Shown here: positions 1-9,035 of the stretch, one piece after another
Layout of the letters: every line of letters begins with the position of its first letter
Position numbering within the stretch: the stretch's first letter is position 1
NCBI RefSeq assembly: GCF_000365305.1
Contig: NZ_CM001841.1
Location: 3,837,236-3,872,933 of the forward strand
Direction: 5' to 3'
Source of the DNA: Dickeya dianthicola NCPPB 453
GTDB lineage: Bacteria > Pseudomonadota > Gammaproteobacteria > Enterobacterales > Enterobacteriaceae
DNA length: 35,698 nucleotides
Position numbers and translations under genes: made by a program
The notes under the pieces: generated by a model
What the model saw: the letters and a program-made list of their open reading frames with translations, nothing else
What the model was told of the DNA's origin: nothing
Databases searched by the model: none

Positions 1-587
1 GCAGTCGCCGGGACGCTGGCAGCCGGAGCCGGGGCAGCGGCAGGCGCGGCGCCGGCCACTTCAAACACCATGATAAGCGTACCGGTTTTCACCTTGTCGC
101 CGGTCTTGATGCGAATTTCTTTCACCGTACCGGCGAACGGCGCCGGGACTTCCATTGAGGCTTTGTCGCCTTCCACGGTGATCAGCGACTGTTCTGCCGC
201 CACGGTGTCGCCGACTTTTACCATAACGTCGGTCACTTCGACTTCGTCGCCGCCGATGTCCGGCACGCCGACTTCTTTGGCAACGCTGGCGGCGGCCGGA
301 GCCGCGGCAGGCGCTGGCGCAGCCGCCGCGGGAGCCGGTGCGGCTGCCGCCGCACCTTCAGCTTCAAAGACCATGATCAGTTTGCCGGTAACGACCTTGT
401 CGCCCACCGCCACTTTAATCTCTTTGACCACACCGGCTTGCGGTGAGGGCACTTCCATCGATGCCTTGTCGCCTTCAACCGTAATCAGCGACTGCTCGGC
501 TTCCACTTTGTCACCCACTTTGACCAGCACTTCGGTGACTTCAACTTCATCTGCACCGATATCCGGTACGTTGATTTCGATAGCCAT
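1..587 (-). CDS. aceF: Dihydrolipoyl acetyltransferase, pyruvate dehydrogenase E2 (N-terminal part)
   Basis: E2 core of the pyruvate dehydrogenase complex; its swinging lipoyl arms carry acetyl groups from E1 to CoA in the cytoplasm. The start [11 protein letters not shown] lies 13 bp after the aceE stop. Only about 195 codons are inside the window; the gene runs off the left edge. Two lipoyl domains are visible, each with the GDKASM lipoylation motif; the modified lysines fall at about residues 41 and 142. They are separated by an Ala/Pro-rich flexible linker (about residues 79-101), and a second such linker begins at the window edge. The near-identical lipoyl domains fit the multi-lipoyl architecture of enterobacterial E2. 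The rest of the protein (further lipoyl domain, E1/E3-binding and catalytic domains) and lpd, the usual next gene, cannot be seen. It is co-transcribed with aceE. Confidence 0.97.
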   Translation of the reverse strand, partial: MAIEINVPDIGADEVEVTEVLVKVGDKVEAEQSLITVEGDKASMEVPSPQAGVVKEIKVAVGDKVVTGKLIMVFEAEGAAAAAPAPAAAAPAPAAAPAAASVAKEVGVPDIGGDEVEVTDVMVKVGDTVAAEQSLITVEGDKASMEVPAPFAGTVKEIRIKTGDKVKTGTLIMVFEVAGAAPAAAPAPAASVPAT

Positions 588-600
588 TACTCTTTCCCTC

Positions 601-3264
601 TTATGCTACGCGCGGGTTAACTTTTTCAGGGTCGATGTTGAATTTCTTGATGGCTTCAGCCACCACGGATTTTTCAACTTCACCGCGTTTAGCCAGTTCG
701 CCCAGTGCAGCCACGACCACGTAGGACGCGTCCACTTCAAAGTGGTGACGCAGGTTTTCACGGCTGTCGGAACGACCGAAACCATCGGTGCCCAGTACGC
801 GATAATCGCTGGCAGGAACGTAAGTACGAACCTGCTCGGCAAACAGTTTCATATAGTCGGTAGACGCGACCGCCGGTGCGTCGCTCATCACCTGAGCGAT
901 GTACGGCACGCGCGGAGCTTCGGTCGGGTGCAGCATGTTCCAACGCTCGCAGTCCTGACCGTCGCGGGCCAGTTCCGTGAAAGAGGTGACGCTGTACACA
1001 TCGGAACCGATGCCGTAATCCTTCGCCAGAATCTGCGCGGCTTCGCGCACGTGGCGCAGGATAGAACCAGAACCCAGCAACTGAACGTTGCCTTTGCTGC
1101 CCGCCACGGTTTCCAGCTTGTAGATACCTTTACGGATGCCGTCTTCGGCGCCCTGCGGCATCGCCGGCATGTGGTAGTTTTCGTTCAGCGTGGTGATGTA
1201 GTAGTAAATGTTTTCCTGCGCGTCGCCATACATACGGACCAGACCGTCATGCATGATGACCGCAACTTCGTAAGCGAAAGCCGGGTCGTAGGAAATACAG
1301 TTCGGGATGGTCAGCGACTGGATGTGGCTGTGGCCGTCTTCATGCTGCAGACCTTCACCGTTCAGCGTGGTACGACCGGAGGTGCCGCCGATCAGGAAGC
1401 CGCGCGCCTGCTGGTCGCCCGCCGCCCAGCACAGGTCGCCGATACGCTGGAAACCGAACATGGAGTAGTAAATGTAGAACGGGATCATCGGCAGGTTGTT
1501 GGTGCTGTAAGACGTTGCCGCCGCCAGCCAGGAAGCGCCTGCGCCCAGTTCGTTGATGCCTTCCTGCAAGATCTGGCCTTTCTGGTCTTCTTTATAGTAG
1601 GCAACCAGTTCGCGGTCCTGCGGGGTATACTGCTGGCCGTTCGGGCTGTAGATACCAATCTGACGGAACAGACCTTCCATACCGAAAGTACGCGCTTCGT
1701 CGGCGATGATCGGAACCAGCCTGTCTTTGATCGACTTGTTCTTCAGCATCACGTTCAGGGCACGCACAAACGCGATGGTGGTGGAAATTTCCTTGGTCTG
1801 TTCTTCCAGCAGAGAGCTGAAGTCTTCCAGCGTCGGCAATTCCAGCTTTTCGTCAAACGTCGGCTGACGGCTCGGCAGATAACCACCCAGCGCCTGACGA
1901 CGTTCGTGCAGGTATTTGTACTCTTCGGAATCTTTATCGAAGGTGATGAACGGCAGTTTTTCAATGTCGGCATCAGCCACCGGCACATTGAAACGGTCGC
2001 GGAAGTAACGCACGCCGTCCATGTTAACTTTCTTAACCTGGTGAGCGATGTTCTTGCCTTCCGCCGCGTCGCCCATCCCATAACCCTTGATGGTGTGCGC
2101 CAGAATAACCACTGGTTTGCCTTTGGTGTCCTGCGCTTTTTTCAGTGCAGCAAAGACTTTCTTCGGATCGTGGCCGCCACGGTTAAGGGACCAAATCTGA
2201 TCGTCGCTCCAGTCTGCAACCAGTGCGGCGGTTTCCGGGTATTTACCGAAGAAGTGCTCACGTACGTAGGCACCATTTTTAGATTTGAAGGTTTGGTAGT
2301 CGCCGTCAACGGTTTCATTCATCAGTTGGATCAGCTTGCCGCTGGTGTCTTTACGCAGCAGTTCATCCCAACGGTTACCCCACATCACCTTGATCACTTC
2401 CCAGCCGGCGCCACCGAAGATGCCTTCCAGCTCGTTGATGATCTTGCCGTTGCCGGTAACCGGGCCGTCCAGACGCTGCAGGTTACAGTTGATGACGAAC
2501 ACCAGGTTGTCCAGTTTTTCGCGGGTCGCGATGGTGATGGCGCCTTTAGATTCCGGCTCGTCCATCTCACCGTCGCCCAGGAAAGCATAAACGGTTTGTT
2601 TAGAGGTATCTTTCAGACCACGATTTTCAAGATATTTTAGGAATTTAGCCTGATAGATGGCGCCAATCGGGCCCAAACCCATAGAAACGGTCGGGAACTG
2701 CCAGAAGGTCGGCATCAGTTTCGGGTGCGGGTAAGAAGACAGGCCCTTACCATGCACTTCCTGACGGAAGTTGTTCATCTGATCTTCCGTCAGACGGCCT
2801 TCCACGAACGCGCGCGCGTAAATCCCTGGGGAAATATGACCCTGGAAATACACCAGATCGCCGCCATCTTGTGCATTGCGCGCACGGAAGAAGTGGTTGA
2901 AGCACACTTCGTAGAAAGTCGCAGCAGACTGGAAGGAAGCCATGTGACCACCCAGCTCCAGATCCTTTTTAGACGCACGCAATACTGTCATGATCGCGTT
3001 CCAACGAATGGTGGAACGAATGCGGCTTTCCAGATCAAGGTTACCCGGATATGCGGGCTCATCTTCAACCGCGATGGTGTTAACGTAGTTGCCGCCAGCG
3101 CTGCCCGCAGCCACTTTCACACCACCTTTGCGTGCTTCGGACAGTACCTGATCAACCAGGAACTGAGCGCGCTCAACACCTTCTTCACGGATAACCGATT
3201 CGATCGCCTGCAGCCAGTCACGCGTTTCGATCGGATCCACGTCATTGTTCAAACGTTCTGACAT
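601..3264 (-). CDS. aceE: Pyruvate dehydrogenase E1 component, homodimeric type
   Basis: Thiamine diphosphate-dependent decarboxylase that converts pyruvate to CO2 and transfers the acetyl unit to the lipoyl arms of AceF. The product is 887 aa, the same length as the E. coli enzyme, and begins [19 protein letters not shown]. The ThDP/Mg motif runs from GDGEMDEP (about residue 230) to the INCN near residue 261. The protein is intact, with no frameshift or missing region. It sits second in pdhR-aceE-aceF; the 132-bp gap after pdhR holds a strong inverted repeat (3307-3357). Control by PdhR in response to pyruvate is established for the E. coli operon and is supported here by the PdhR box upstream of pdhR. 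Confidence 0.98.
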   Translation of the reverse strand: MSERLNNDVDPIETRDWLQAIESVIREEGVERAQFLVDQVLSEARKGGVKVAAGSAGGNYVNTIAVEDEPAYPGNLDLESRIRSTIRWNAIMTVLRASKKDLELGGHMASFQSAATFYEVCFNHFFRARNAQDGGDLVYFQGHISPGIYARAFVEGRLTEDQMNNFRQEVHGKGLSSYPHPKLMPTFWQFPTVSMGLGPIGAIYQAKFLKYLENRGLKDTSKQTVYAFLGDGEMDEPESKGAITIATREKLDNLVFVINCNLQRLDGPVTGNGKIINELEGIFGGAGWEVIKVMWGNRWDELLRKDTSGKLIQLMNETVDGDYQTFKSKNGAYVREHFFGKYPETAALVADWSDDQIWSLNRGGHDPKKVFAALKKAQDTKGKPVVILAHTIKGYGMGDAAEGKNIAHQVKKVNMDGVRYFRDRFNVPVADADIEKLPFITFDKDSEEYKYLHERRQALGGYLPSRQPTFDEKLELPTLEDFSSLLEEQTKEISTTIAFVRALNVMLKNKSIKDRLVPIIADEARTFGMEGLFRQIGIYSPNGQQYTPQDRELVAYYKEDQKGQILQEGINELGAGASWLAAATSYSTNNLPMIPFYIYYSMFGFQRIGDLCWAAGDQQARGFLIGGTSGRTTLNGEGLQHEDGHSHIQSLTIPNCISYDPAFAYEVAVIMHDGLVRMYGDAQENIYYYITTLNENYHMPAMPQGAEDGIRKGIYKLETVAGSKGNVQLLGSGSILRHVREAAQILAKDYGIGSDVYSVTSFTELARDGQDCERWNMLHPTEAPRVPYIAQVMSDAPAVASTDYMKLFAEQVRTYVPASDYRVLGTDGFGRSDSRENLRHHFEVDASYVVVAALGELAKRGEVEKSVVAEAIKKFNIDPEKVNPRVA

Positions 3265-3306
3265 GGTGTATTCCTTATCTGTTTCTAATCAGTGGATTTG
3301 TCTGGA

Positions 3307-3357
3307 GCCTGTCTTCCTGCACTCTATTCCTGCCGGAGAAAGCGCAGGAAGACAGGC
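3307..3357. repeat. 14-bp inverted repeat between pdhR and aceE
   Basis: The arms GCCTGTCTTCCTGC (3307-3320) and GCAGGAAGACAGGC (3344-3357) are perfect complements separated by 23 nt. In the pdhR-aceE transcript they would form a stable hairpin just downstream of the pdhR stop and about 40 nt before the aceE start. No U-tract follows on the minus strand, so it is not a standard intrinsic terminator. It may be an mRNA processing or stability element, or a partial terminator. Confidence 0.6.
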
Positions 3358-3396
3358 CCTTCGTCTTGTTACCGCACACGACCGCCAGTTGGCGGC

Positions 3397-4161
3397 CTAA
3401 TCCTTGCGTTGCTGGAGCCGGCGCAACGAGCGTTCCCGCCGACTATGTTCCCGGTTAAGTTCCAGCAATACTTCCTCAATAAACGCCAGGTGGCGATGTG
3501 ATGCTTCGCGCGCCTTTTCCGGCTCGCGGGCGACAATCGCCTCAAAAATCCTGGCGCGATGGCTACTCACCTGCGTCAGGACTTCACGACTCAGATAAAG
3601 CAACTCAAAATTCTGTCTGACATTCTGTTCGAGCATCGGTCCCATACAGCGTAACAGGTGCAGCAGCACTACGTTATGCGTGGCCTCGGTCACCGCCACC
3701 TGATAATGCATGACGGCTTCGGATTCCCCTTCCAGGTCACTGGCTTCGCGCGCAGTTTCAATCTGGGTATGGCAATCGCGGATGCGCCGCAGATCTTCTT
3801 CAGTACCGCGTAAAGCAGCATAGTAAGCAGCGATCCCTTCAAGGGCATGACGGGTTTCGAGGAGGTCGAACTGAGATTCGGGGTGATTACTCAACAGTTC
3901 CGCCAGCGGATCGCTAACGCTCTGCCAGAGGTTGTTCTGCACAAAGGTGCCGCCGCCCTGACGGCGCAACAGCAAACCTTTGGCTTCCAGCCGTTGAATC
4001 GCCTCGCGCAGCGAGGGACGGGAAACATCAAACTGTTTTGCCAGTTCGCGTTCCGGCGGTAGTTTCTCACCGGGGCGCAAGGTTCCCTCAAGGATCAGGA
4101 ACTCCAGTTGCTGTTCAATCACATCTGACAGCTTGGGCTGACGGATCTTGCTGTAGGCCAT
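3397..4161 (-). CDS. pdhR: Pyruvate dehydrogenase complex transcriptional repressor (GntR family)
   Basis: Pyruvate-responsive repressor of the pdh operon and of respiratory genes. The 254-aa product equals the E. coli length. An N-terminal winged helix-turn-helix (about residues 9-75) is clear: [20 protein letters not shown] is the recognition region, followed by the wing [10 protein letters not shown] helical FadR-type effector-binding C-terminal domain follows. It is first in the pdhR-aceE-aceF operon. A perfect PdhR box 33 bp upstream of its start indicates autorepression, as in E. coli. The start [15 protein letters not shown] matches the family, and GGAAG lies upstream in a suitable position. 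Confidence 0.97.
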   Translation of the reverse strand: MAYSKIRQPKLSDVIEQQLEFLILEGTLRPGEKLPPERELAKQFDVSRPSLREAIQRLEAKGLLLRRQGGGTFVQNNLWQSVSDPLAELLSNHPESQFDLLETRHALEGIAAYYAALRGTEEDLRRIRDCHTQIETAREASDLEGESEAVMHYQVAVTEATHNVVLLHLLRCMGPMLEQNVRQNFELLYLSREVLTQVSSHRARIFEAIVAREPEKAREASHRHLAFIEEVLLELNREHSRRERSLRRLQQRKD

Positions 4162-4193
4162 GTGAATTCTTCCCGGCGAAAAAGCGCGGAGTC

Positions 4194-4210
4194 AATTGGT
4201 AATACCAATT
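4194..4210. promoter_or_regulatory. PdhR operator (perfect palindrome)
   Basis: AATTGGTAATACCAATT is a perfect 7-3-7 palindrome and matches the known PdhR consensus (ATTGGTnnnACCAAT). It lies 33 bp upstream of the pdhR start, where it would control the pdhR-aceE-aceF promoter by pyruvate-relieved repression. Confidence 0.88.
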
Positions 4211-4337
4211 TCAAAAACGTGACGCACAAAGTAACAAAGTATTCACCTTCTGTCCATACAGACGTTGTGCGAAATTACCAATCACCTCACTTTTTAACAA
4301 ATGCCCATAATCTTGTGGCAAAAGCACGAATCGGTCA

Positions 4338-4352
4338 GTGGTATTACCATTC
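4338..4352. promoter_or_regulatory. Possible second, weaker PdhR box
   Basis: AGTGGTATTACCATT keeps the GGT-N3-ACC core of the PdhR operator with imperfect outer bases. It lies 127 bp upstream of the main box. It could be a secondary site or chance similarity. Confidence 0.35.
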
Positions 4353-4710
4353 CTGGGGCCCAAACGTTTTAACCTTTTTGAAACCCTAATCAGGCAAAGC
4401 TGAACCGTTCAACCCGCGATAATCAGATTTTTTATTCAAAATAAAAGAATAAAAATTCAAGATAATTAAAATCGCCATCGTCTCATTCAGCAATATCCCT
4501 AACATATCGCAGCGGTATGACATAGATAAGGCAACCACACCGGTTCCTGTTCCCGTCACGATAAAAGAGCAACGCCATACCGTACAGATGACGGTAATCA
4601 TGACATCACACTTTTATATCGTGTCTCACAAGAAATCAGTGCAATTCTCTGCGCTTATCACTATTCTCTGACGCGCGATAGCGTTGGCGGCGATTTAGGT
4701 TTGTCAACGT

Positions 4711-4728
4711 CGTAAATATAAAATTACA
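4711..4728. promoter_or_regulatory. TyrR-like box upstream of aroP
   Basis: CGTAAA-TATAAA-ATTACA matches the TyrR consensus TGTAAA-N6-TTTACA at 5 of 6 bases in each half with the correct N6 spacing. TyrR repression of aroP by aromatic amino acids is established in E. coli. The site overlaps an AT-rich segment just downstream of a TTGTCA (4701-4706) that could act as a -35 element; the exact promoter is uncertain. Confidence 0.55.
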
Positions 4729-4736
4729 CATACGTA

Positions 4737-4789
4737 AAAAGACAAACATGCTGGCCCGCACCACACCGTCGGTGAACGGTTTGTCTTTT
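4737..4789. repeat. 11-bp inverted repeat in the aroP leader
   Basis: AAAAGACAAAC (4737-4747) and GTTTGTCTTTT (4779-4789) are perfect complements with a 31-nt spacer. The spacer contains a smaller hairpin (CACCG-T-CGGTG). The repeat ends 20 bp before the aroP start, close to its ribosome binding site (GAGGG). It could be a leader hairpin, a bidirectional terminator or an operator; sequence alone does not decide. Confidence 0.6.
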
Positions 4790-4809
4790 CATCGGCAGAG
4801 GGTAAAAGT

Positions 4810-6156
4810 ATGCAAGATCAACAAGACGGTACGCTGCAACGCGGCCTAAAAAACCGTCACATACAGTTGATTGCTCTGGGGGGTGCGGTTGGTACCGGAT
4901 TATTTCTCGGTATCGCACAAACGATCAAGATGGCCGGGCCGTCCGTCCTGCTGGGCTATGCGATCGGCGGTCTGATCGCGTTTTTCATCATGCGCCAGTT
5001 GGGCGAAATGGTGGTGGAAGAACCGGTTGCCGGTTCGTTCAGCCACTTTGCCTATAAATACTGGGGTAACTTCGCCGGTTTCGCCTCTGGCTGGAACTAC
5101 TGGGTGCTCTACGTGCTGGTAGCGATGGCGGAGCTGAGCGCCGTCGGCATCTACGTTCAGTACTGGTGGCCGGGCATTCCCACCTGGGTTTCCGCCGCAG
5201 TGTTCTTCGTGCTGATTAACGCCGTTAACCTTGCCAATGTGAAAATGTACGGCGAACTGGAATTCTGGTTTGCGATTATCAAGGTAGTGGCGATTGTCGG
5301 CATGATCGTGTTCGGCGGCTGGCTGCTGCTAAGTGGTCACGGCGGGCCAGATGCCACCATCACCAATCTCTGGGCGCAAGGCGGTTTCTTCCCCAACGGC
5401 GTTGCCGGTCTGGTGATGGCGATGGCGGTGATCATGTTCTCTTTCGGCGGGCTGGAGCTGGTGGGAATTACCGCCGCAGAAGCGGACAAACCGGAAGAAA
5501 GCATTCCTCGCGCCACCAACCAGGTGATTTATCGCATCCTGATTTTCTATATCGGTTCGCTGACCGTGCTGCTGTCGCTCTATCCGTGGGGTAAAGTGGT
5601 GGAAGGCGGCAGCCCGTTCGTGATGATTTTCCACGCGCTGAACAGTGAGCTGGTCGCCAATATCCTGAATATCGTGGTGCTGACGGCGGCGCTGTCGGTA
5701 TACAACAGTTGCGTCTATTGTAACAGCCGCATGCTGTACGGCCTGGCTAAGCAGGGGAACGGTCCGCAATCTCTGCTGAAAGTAGACCGTCGCGGCGTGC
5801 CGGTGGTGGCGATTGGCGTTTCTGCGCTGGCAACCGCGCTGTGTGTGTTGATCAACTATTTGTTGCCCGGCAAAGCGTTTGAATTGCTGATGGCGCTGGT
5901 GGTGTCCGCACTGGTCATCAACTGGGCGATGATCAGTCTGGCGCACCTGAAATTCCGCGCCAGTAAAGAGCGCGCAGGGGTGCAGACCCGGTTCAAAGCG
6001 CTGTGGTTCCCGTTCGGCAACTACCTGTGCCTGGCCTTTATGGCCGGCATTCTGGTTATCATGTACCTGACGCCGGGAATTCAGATCTCCGTCTTGCTGA
6101 TCCCAGTCTGGCTGGTGGTGCTGGGCATCGGTTATCGCTTCAAAAAGCGTCAGTAA
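4810..6156 (+). CDS. aroP: Aromatic amino acid transport permease
   Basis: Proton-coupled importer of Phe, Tyr and Trp in the inner membrane (amino acid-polyamine-organocation superfamily). The 448-aa product aligns throughout with E. coli AroP (457 aa): the N-terminal RGLKNRHIQLIALGG and GTGLFLG motif, then EEPVAGSFSHFAYKYWG, and the conserved FSFGGLELVGITAAEA in the middle. About 12 hydrophobic membrane segments are spread over the protein. GAGGG lies 8 nt before the ATG. It is a single gene, divergent from pdhR and convergent with ampE, with a TyrR-like box upstream. The related permease PheP is the main alternative, but the position next to pdhR and ampE supports aroP. Confidence 0.94.
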   Translation: MQDQQDGTLQRGLKNRHIQLIALGGAVGTGLFLGIAQTIKMAGPSVLLGYAIGGLIAFFIMRQLGEMVVEEPVAGSFSHFAYKYWGNFAGFASGWNYWVLYVLVAMAELSAVGIYVQYWWPGIPTWVSAAVFFVLINAVNLANVKMYGELEFWFAIIKVVAIVGMIVFGGWLLLSGHGGPDATITNLWAQGGFFPNGVAGLVMAMAVIMFSFGGLELVGITAAEADKPEESIPRATNQVIYRILIFYIGSLTVLLSLYPWGKVVEGGSPFVMIFHALNSELVANILNIVVLTAALSVYNSCVYCNSRMLYGLAKQGNGPQSLLKVDRRGVPVVAIGVSALATALCVLINYLLPGKAFELLMALVVSALVINWAMISLAHLKFRASKERAGVQTRFKALWFPFGNYLCLAFMAGILVIMYLTPGIQISVLLIPVWLVVLGIGYRFKKRQ

Positions 6157-6168
6157 TCCGTGACGCTT
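6145..6168 (+). terminator. Hairpin spanning the aroP stop codon
   Basis: AAGCGTCA (6145-6152) and TGACGCTT (6161-6168) form an 8-bp stem with an 8-nt loop that contains the aroP stop. Only a weak T-rich stretch follows. It probably acts in termination or 3' end protection together with the next hairpin. Confidence 0.45.
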
Positions 6169-6170
6169 CT

Positions 6171-6214
6171 ATTATGGCCGCAGTTGCGCGTATGGCCGCA
6201 GCTGCGGCCATAAT
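6171..6214. terminator. Nested palindromes between convergent aroP and ampE
   Basis: ATTATGGCCGCAG (6171-6183) pairs perfectly with CTGCGGCCATAAT (6202-6214). A second direct copy of TATGGCCGCAG (6191-6201) pairs with the same right arm and forms a perfect 22-bp palindrome (6191-6212). Two alternative hairpins therefore compete for one arm. GTTTTC follows on the plus strand. The likely role is bidirectional termination between the convergent genes. Confidence 0.6.
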
Positions 6215-6278
6215 GTTTTCACCTCACGCCTGCGTATTCCCTCTACGTTATCTATTCCCTGCGTTATCACTCCCTGTG

Positions 6279-7133
6279 TCATACCAACGTACCGTAGATA
6301 GTCAGCAACGCCACGACCACAACCAGCACCAGCGTGACCTTCTTCGCCAGCGACACCGCCGCCCTCGGCGTGGAAATCGGGTCTCTATGCGCCTCTCGCT
6401 CCAGTGAAAACTGCGCCAGTTGCGTCAGCACCCAATATTGGGAAGAACGCACGTCCATCATGGCCGCAAACCAGGCCGGCAGCGCTTTCTCGCCATGCCC
6501 CAGCAGCGCATAAGCCGCACCAGCCAAACGCACCGGAACCCAGTCCAGCCAGTGCAGTAAGGTATCGACGCCGGAATTAGCCCGCGCCAACGGCGTGTGA
6601 TGACGGGCCAGGCAGTACTGCCGGGCGCGCAACACCGCATAACCGACCAGCGCCACCGGGCCGTAAGGACCGACAGCCACAAACCAGAACAACGGCGCCA
6701 GATAAAAGCGGAAATTCAGCCACAGCAATGCATTCTGCAATTCTCTTAGCCGTTCACGTTCGCTGGCATCCAGCGGCAGGCCGTGAATCAGCGCCAGTTC
6801 CTCGGCCATTTCCCGGCAGGCATCCGCTTCGCCACGCTGGGCGGCTTGAATGTAACGATGATAATGCTGCCGCGCTTCCCCGGCGCCGATGCACAGCACC
6901 CCAACAGCAAGCCATAATAGCAACAGCGGCAAGCCGAACAGCCATCCACTGAGCAGCCACTGCGCCGCCAGCATTATCGCCATGCCGGTGATAGCCAACA
7001 GCAAGGTCTGTACCAGCGATGGCGCGGAAAGATGACGGAACACCCGTTCCAGATGATGATCCAATTGCCAATGGTCGCCACGTTTAAACAACCGCTCCCA
7101 CCCCAGAACCAGCAATAGGCTAAATAACGTCAT
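6279..7133 (-). CDS. ampE: AmpE, inner-membrane protein of the ampDE operon
   Basis: Polytopic inner-membrane protein encoded with AmpD and reported to affect beta-lactamase induction signalling; its biochemical role is unclear. The 284-aa product has the E. coli length and conserved blocks: [14 protein letters not shown] at the N-terminus, then [20 protein letters not shown] and [20 protein letters not shown] in the middle, and [21 protein letters not shown] at the C-terminus. Hydrophobic segments lie at about residues 1-12, 43-85, 136-165 and 265-282. The start is 6 nt after the ampD stop, so translation is probably coupled. Confidence 0.95.
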   Translation of the reverse strand: MTLFSLLLVLGWERLFKRGDHWQLDHHLERVFRHLSAPSLVQTLLLAITGMAIMLAAQWLLSGWLFGLPLLLLWLAVGVLCIGAGEARQHYHRYIQAAQRGEADACREMAEELALIHGLPLDASERERLRELQNALLWLNFRFYLAPLFWFVAVGPYGPVALVGYAVLRARQYCLARHHTPLARANSGVDTLLHWLDWVPVRLAGAAYALLGHGEKALPAWFAAMMDVRSSQYWVLTQLAQFSLEREAHRDPISTPRAAVSLAKKVTLVLVVVVALLTIYGTLV

Positions 7134-7139
7134 CAGTGG

Positions 7140-7700
7140 TTACTCCCCTTGTTCCAGCTGTGTCTGCCATAACCGTTGATACCGCACCCAGTCAAACATC
7201 GGACCGGGGTCGGTCTTGCGTCCCGGCGCAATATCGCTATGTCCGGTAATCTGTGCTGGCGTAATGCCATAAGTCGCGCTCAACAGACGGGTCACCTCCG
7301 CCAGTCGGGCATACTGTTCTGTGGTAAACGGCAGCGTATCGGTGCCCTCCAGTTCAATGCCGATAGCGAAATCGTTACAGCGTTCTCGCCCTTCAAACTG
7401 TGACACCCCGGCATGCCAGGCCCGCTGATCGAACGCCACGTACTGCACAATTTCGCCGTCGCGGCGGATCAAGCAGTGCGCCGACACCCGCAGGCGGCAT
7501 ATTGAGGCAAAATAGGGATGTTCTCCCCCATCCAGCGTACCGGTAAACAGTTGATCGATATAAGGCCCGCCGAATTCGCCCGGAGGCAGGCTGATGTTGT
7601 GAATCACCAGCAAAGAGGGCAACTCACCTTCCGGACGGTCGTCTTGATGCGGTGACAGAACGCGCCTGACGTCCGTCAGCCAGCCATGTTCCACTTTCAT
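7140..7700 (-). CDS. ampD: 1,6-anhydro-N-acetylmuramyl-L-alanine amidase
   Basis: Cytoplasmic zinc amidase that removes the peptide from anhydro-muropeptides during cell wall recycling and so keeps AmpR-controlled beta-lactamase genes quiet. The 186-aa product carries the family ligands: His34 in LLVIHNIS, the C-terminal His in GHSDIAPGRKTDPGP and its Asp in KTDPGP. The conserved RVSAHCLIRRDGEIVQYV and AWHAGVSQFEGRERCNDF blocks are present. The ATG at 7700 is chosen over an in-frame TTG one codon upstream because AAGGAG lies 5 nt before it and His34 then takes its usual number. It is first in the ampD-ampE operon, divergent from tsx. Confidence 0.96.
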   Translation of the reverse strand: MKVEHGWLTDVRRVLSPHQDDRPEGELPSLLVIHNISLPPGEFGGPYIDQLFTGTLDGGEHPYFASICRLRVSAHCLIRRDGEIVQYVAFDQRAWHAGVSQFEGRERCNDFAIGIELEGTDTLPFTTEQYARLAEVTRLLSATYGITPAQITGHSDIAPGRKTDPGPMFDWVRYQRLWQTQLEQGE

Positions 7701-8157
7701 CAACGCTCCTTTATATCTGACTTGTCATTCAGCAAACGAGTCACCCAGCGGGCCTGTTTACACCCAGCCCAATCCGAACAAGGCGTTACGCAGTCTAACC
7801 GATTGATCGCACTCACCATGCCGACCATCTTACCGCATCCATCATGTTCCTGACGTGTTAAAAAAACCATTCCGGCTTATCCGCCAAAACCATGTCAGGA
7901 TACGCACGCAAATCATGGTGTTCTGCTCTTCTTCTGGTATGCTGCGCGCCTTCTTTCCGACAGCCACCCGACGTGCGCGCCATAACAGGCAAACGTTTTC
8001 GTCACCGCGCATCGCCGGAAAGTTTCTTATCACGTAATCTGTTATCACATATTTCGTTATCACATATTTCGTTATCACGGTCCGAATCGCTATCTGCTGA
8101 CCAGGTATGCCATGCCAGGCAGTCGACACAACGGTTCTAGCCATACAGAGAATCGCC
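7701..8157. other. Intergenic region between ampD and tsx
   Basis: This 457-bp stretch lies between the divergent ampD and tsx genes. It should hold promoters for both. The only clear structure is the 15-bp tandem repeat at 8026-8078. A TATGCT with a GC-rich segment after it (around 7938) could be a -10 element, but no good -35 was found. ORFs in this stretch look spurious and their products are not recognisable. Confidence 0.6.
8026..8078. repeat. 15-bp tandem repeat upstream of tsx
   Basis: The unit GTTATCACATATTTC occurs twice exactly (8041-8055 and 8056-8070). It is preceded by a diverged copy CTTATCACGTAATCT (8026-8040) and followed by a partial copy GTTATCAC (8071-8078). All four share TTATCAC. 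The block ends 79 bp before the tsx start. It may be a clustered regulator site in the tsx promoter or a slippage product. The 15-bp period does not match one helical turn. Confidence 0.8.
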
Positions 8158-9021
8158 ATGAAGAAAATCCTTGCTGCCTGTGCAATCAGCACCCTGTCAT
8201 ACAGTTTACCCACCCTTGCCGACGGGAATTCCCCGCAGTACCTCTCCGACTGGTGGCACCAGAGCATCAATGTGGTGGGCAGCTATCACACCCGCTTCGG
8301 ACCTCAGTTAAACAATGATTTGTATCTGGAATATGAAGCTTTCGCCCATAAAGACTGGTTTGACTTCTATGGCTATATCGACGTACCGAGAGTCTTTGGC
8401 GCCGGCAACACGCCAGATCGCGGTATCTGGAACAAAGGCTCTCCGCTGTTCATGGAGATCGAACCACGTTTTTCCATTAATAAACTGACCAATACCCAAC
8501 TGGGCTTCGGGCCATTCAAAGAGTGGTACGTCGCCAACAACATCATCTACGATCAGGGCCGCAATAACGACTCACGCCAGAGCACCTGGTACGTAGGTCT
8601 GGGAACCGATATCAATACCGGAACAGACCTGTCGCTGTCCGCTAATATCTATGCCAAGTACCAGTGGCAGAACTACAGCGCGCTGAATGAAGACCGGTGG
8701 GATGGCTACCGCTTCAAAATCAAATATTTCTACCCGATTACCTCATTGTGGGGCGGCAAGCTGACCTATATCGGCTTCACCAACTTCGACTTCGGCTCCG
8801 ACCTGGCTAACGCCGCTGGTCCGTCCCGCACCAGCAACGCGATTGCCTCCAGCCATATTCTGGCGTTGAACTATGATCACTGGCACTACTCGGTAGTCGC
8901 CCGTTACTTCCATAATGGCGGCCAGTGGGCCGATGGCACCGAGCTGGATTTCGGCCGTGGTCCGTTCAATGCCCGCTCCACCGGATGGGGCTATTATCTG
9001 GTGGCAGGTTACAACTTCTGA
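8158..9021 (+). CDS. tsx: Nucleoside-specific channel-forming outer membrane porin Tsx
   Basis: Outer-membrane beta-barrel for uptake of nucleosides and deoxynucleosides (a phage and colicin receptor in E. coli). The 287-aa precursor (E. coli 294) starts with a signal peptide [21 protein letters not shown], probably cleaved near residue 21. Tsx blocks follow: [65 protein letters not shown] and a C-terminal YLVAGYNF ending in the aromatic residue typical of outer-membrane barrels. The gene lies between ampD and nadC, a place it does not occupy in E. coli. It is co-directional with nadC but separated by 137 bp and a hairpin, so it is probably its own transcript. Confidence 0.94.
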   Translation: MKKILAACAISTLSYSLPTLADGNSPQYLSDWWHQSINVVGSYHTRFGPQLNNDLYLEYEAFAHKDWFDFYGYIDVPRVFGAGNTPDRGIWNKGSPLFMEIEPRFSINKLTNTQLGFGPFKEWYVANNIIYDQGRNNDSRQSTWYVGLGTDINTGTDLSLSANIYAKYQWQNYSALNEDRWDGYRFKIKYFYPITSLWGGKLTYIGFTNFDFGSDLANAAGPSRTSNAIASSHILALNYDHWHYSVVARYFHNGGQWADGTELDFGRGPFNARSTGWGYYLVAGYNF

Positions 9022-9035
9022 TTCCGGCCATTACG

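Larger units (their letters stand above)
4162..4809. other. Intergenic regulatory region between pdhR and aroP
   Basis: This 648-bp gap separates two divergent genes. The pdhR-proximal end holds the PdhR box and a second weaker copy. The aroP-proximal end holds a TyrR-like box and a long inverted repeat. The middle (about 4380-4680) is AT-rich and includes a 9-bp inverted repeat (TTTTTATTC at 4429-4437 and GAATAAAAA at 4447-4455). I see no convincing gene there; short ORFs in this stretch lack recognisable products. An unannotated small RNA cannot be excluded. Confidence 0.7.

Noticed and set aside
70-2640. 856-codon plus-strand open frame opposite aceE-aceF
   Set aside because: It is antisense to two well-identified genes, its translation is low-complexity or unlike any family, and long antisense frames are common in GC-rich coding DNA.
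4386-4601. 71-codon minus-strand ORF in the pdhR-aroP gap
   Set aside because: No clear ribosome binding site or recognisable product, and it lies in AT-rich regulatory DNA.
8026-8078. TTATCAC repeats as DnaA boxes or CRP sites
   Set aside because: DnaA boxes need TTATNCACA, and here the bases after TTATC do not fit. TCACA halves have no TGTGA partner at the right spacing.
8026-8078. CRISPR array
   Set aside because: The units are contiguous with a 15-bp period and have no spacers.
7842-8270. 142-codon minus-strand ORF across the tsx upstream repeat
   Set aside because: Its repeated VITKYVITKYVIT segment is only the translation of the 15-bp repeat, and the ORF runs into the tsx signal sequence on the other strand.
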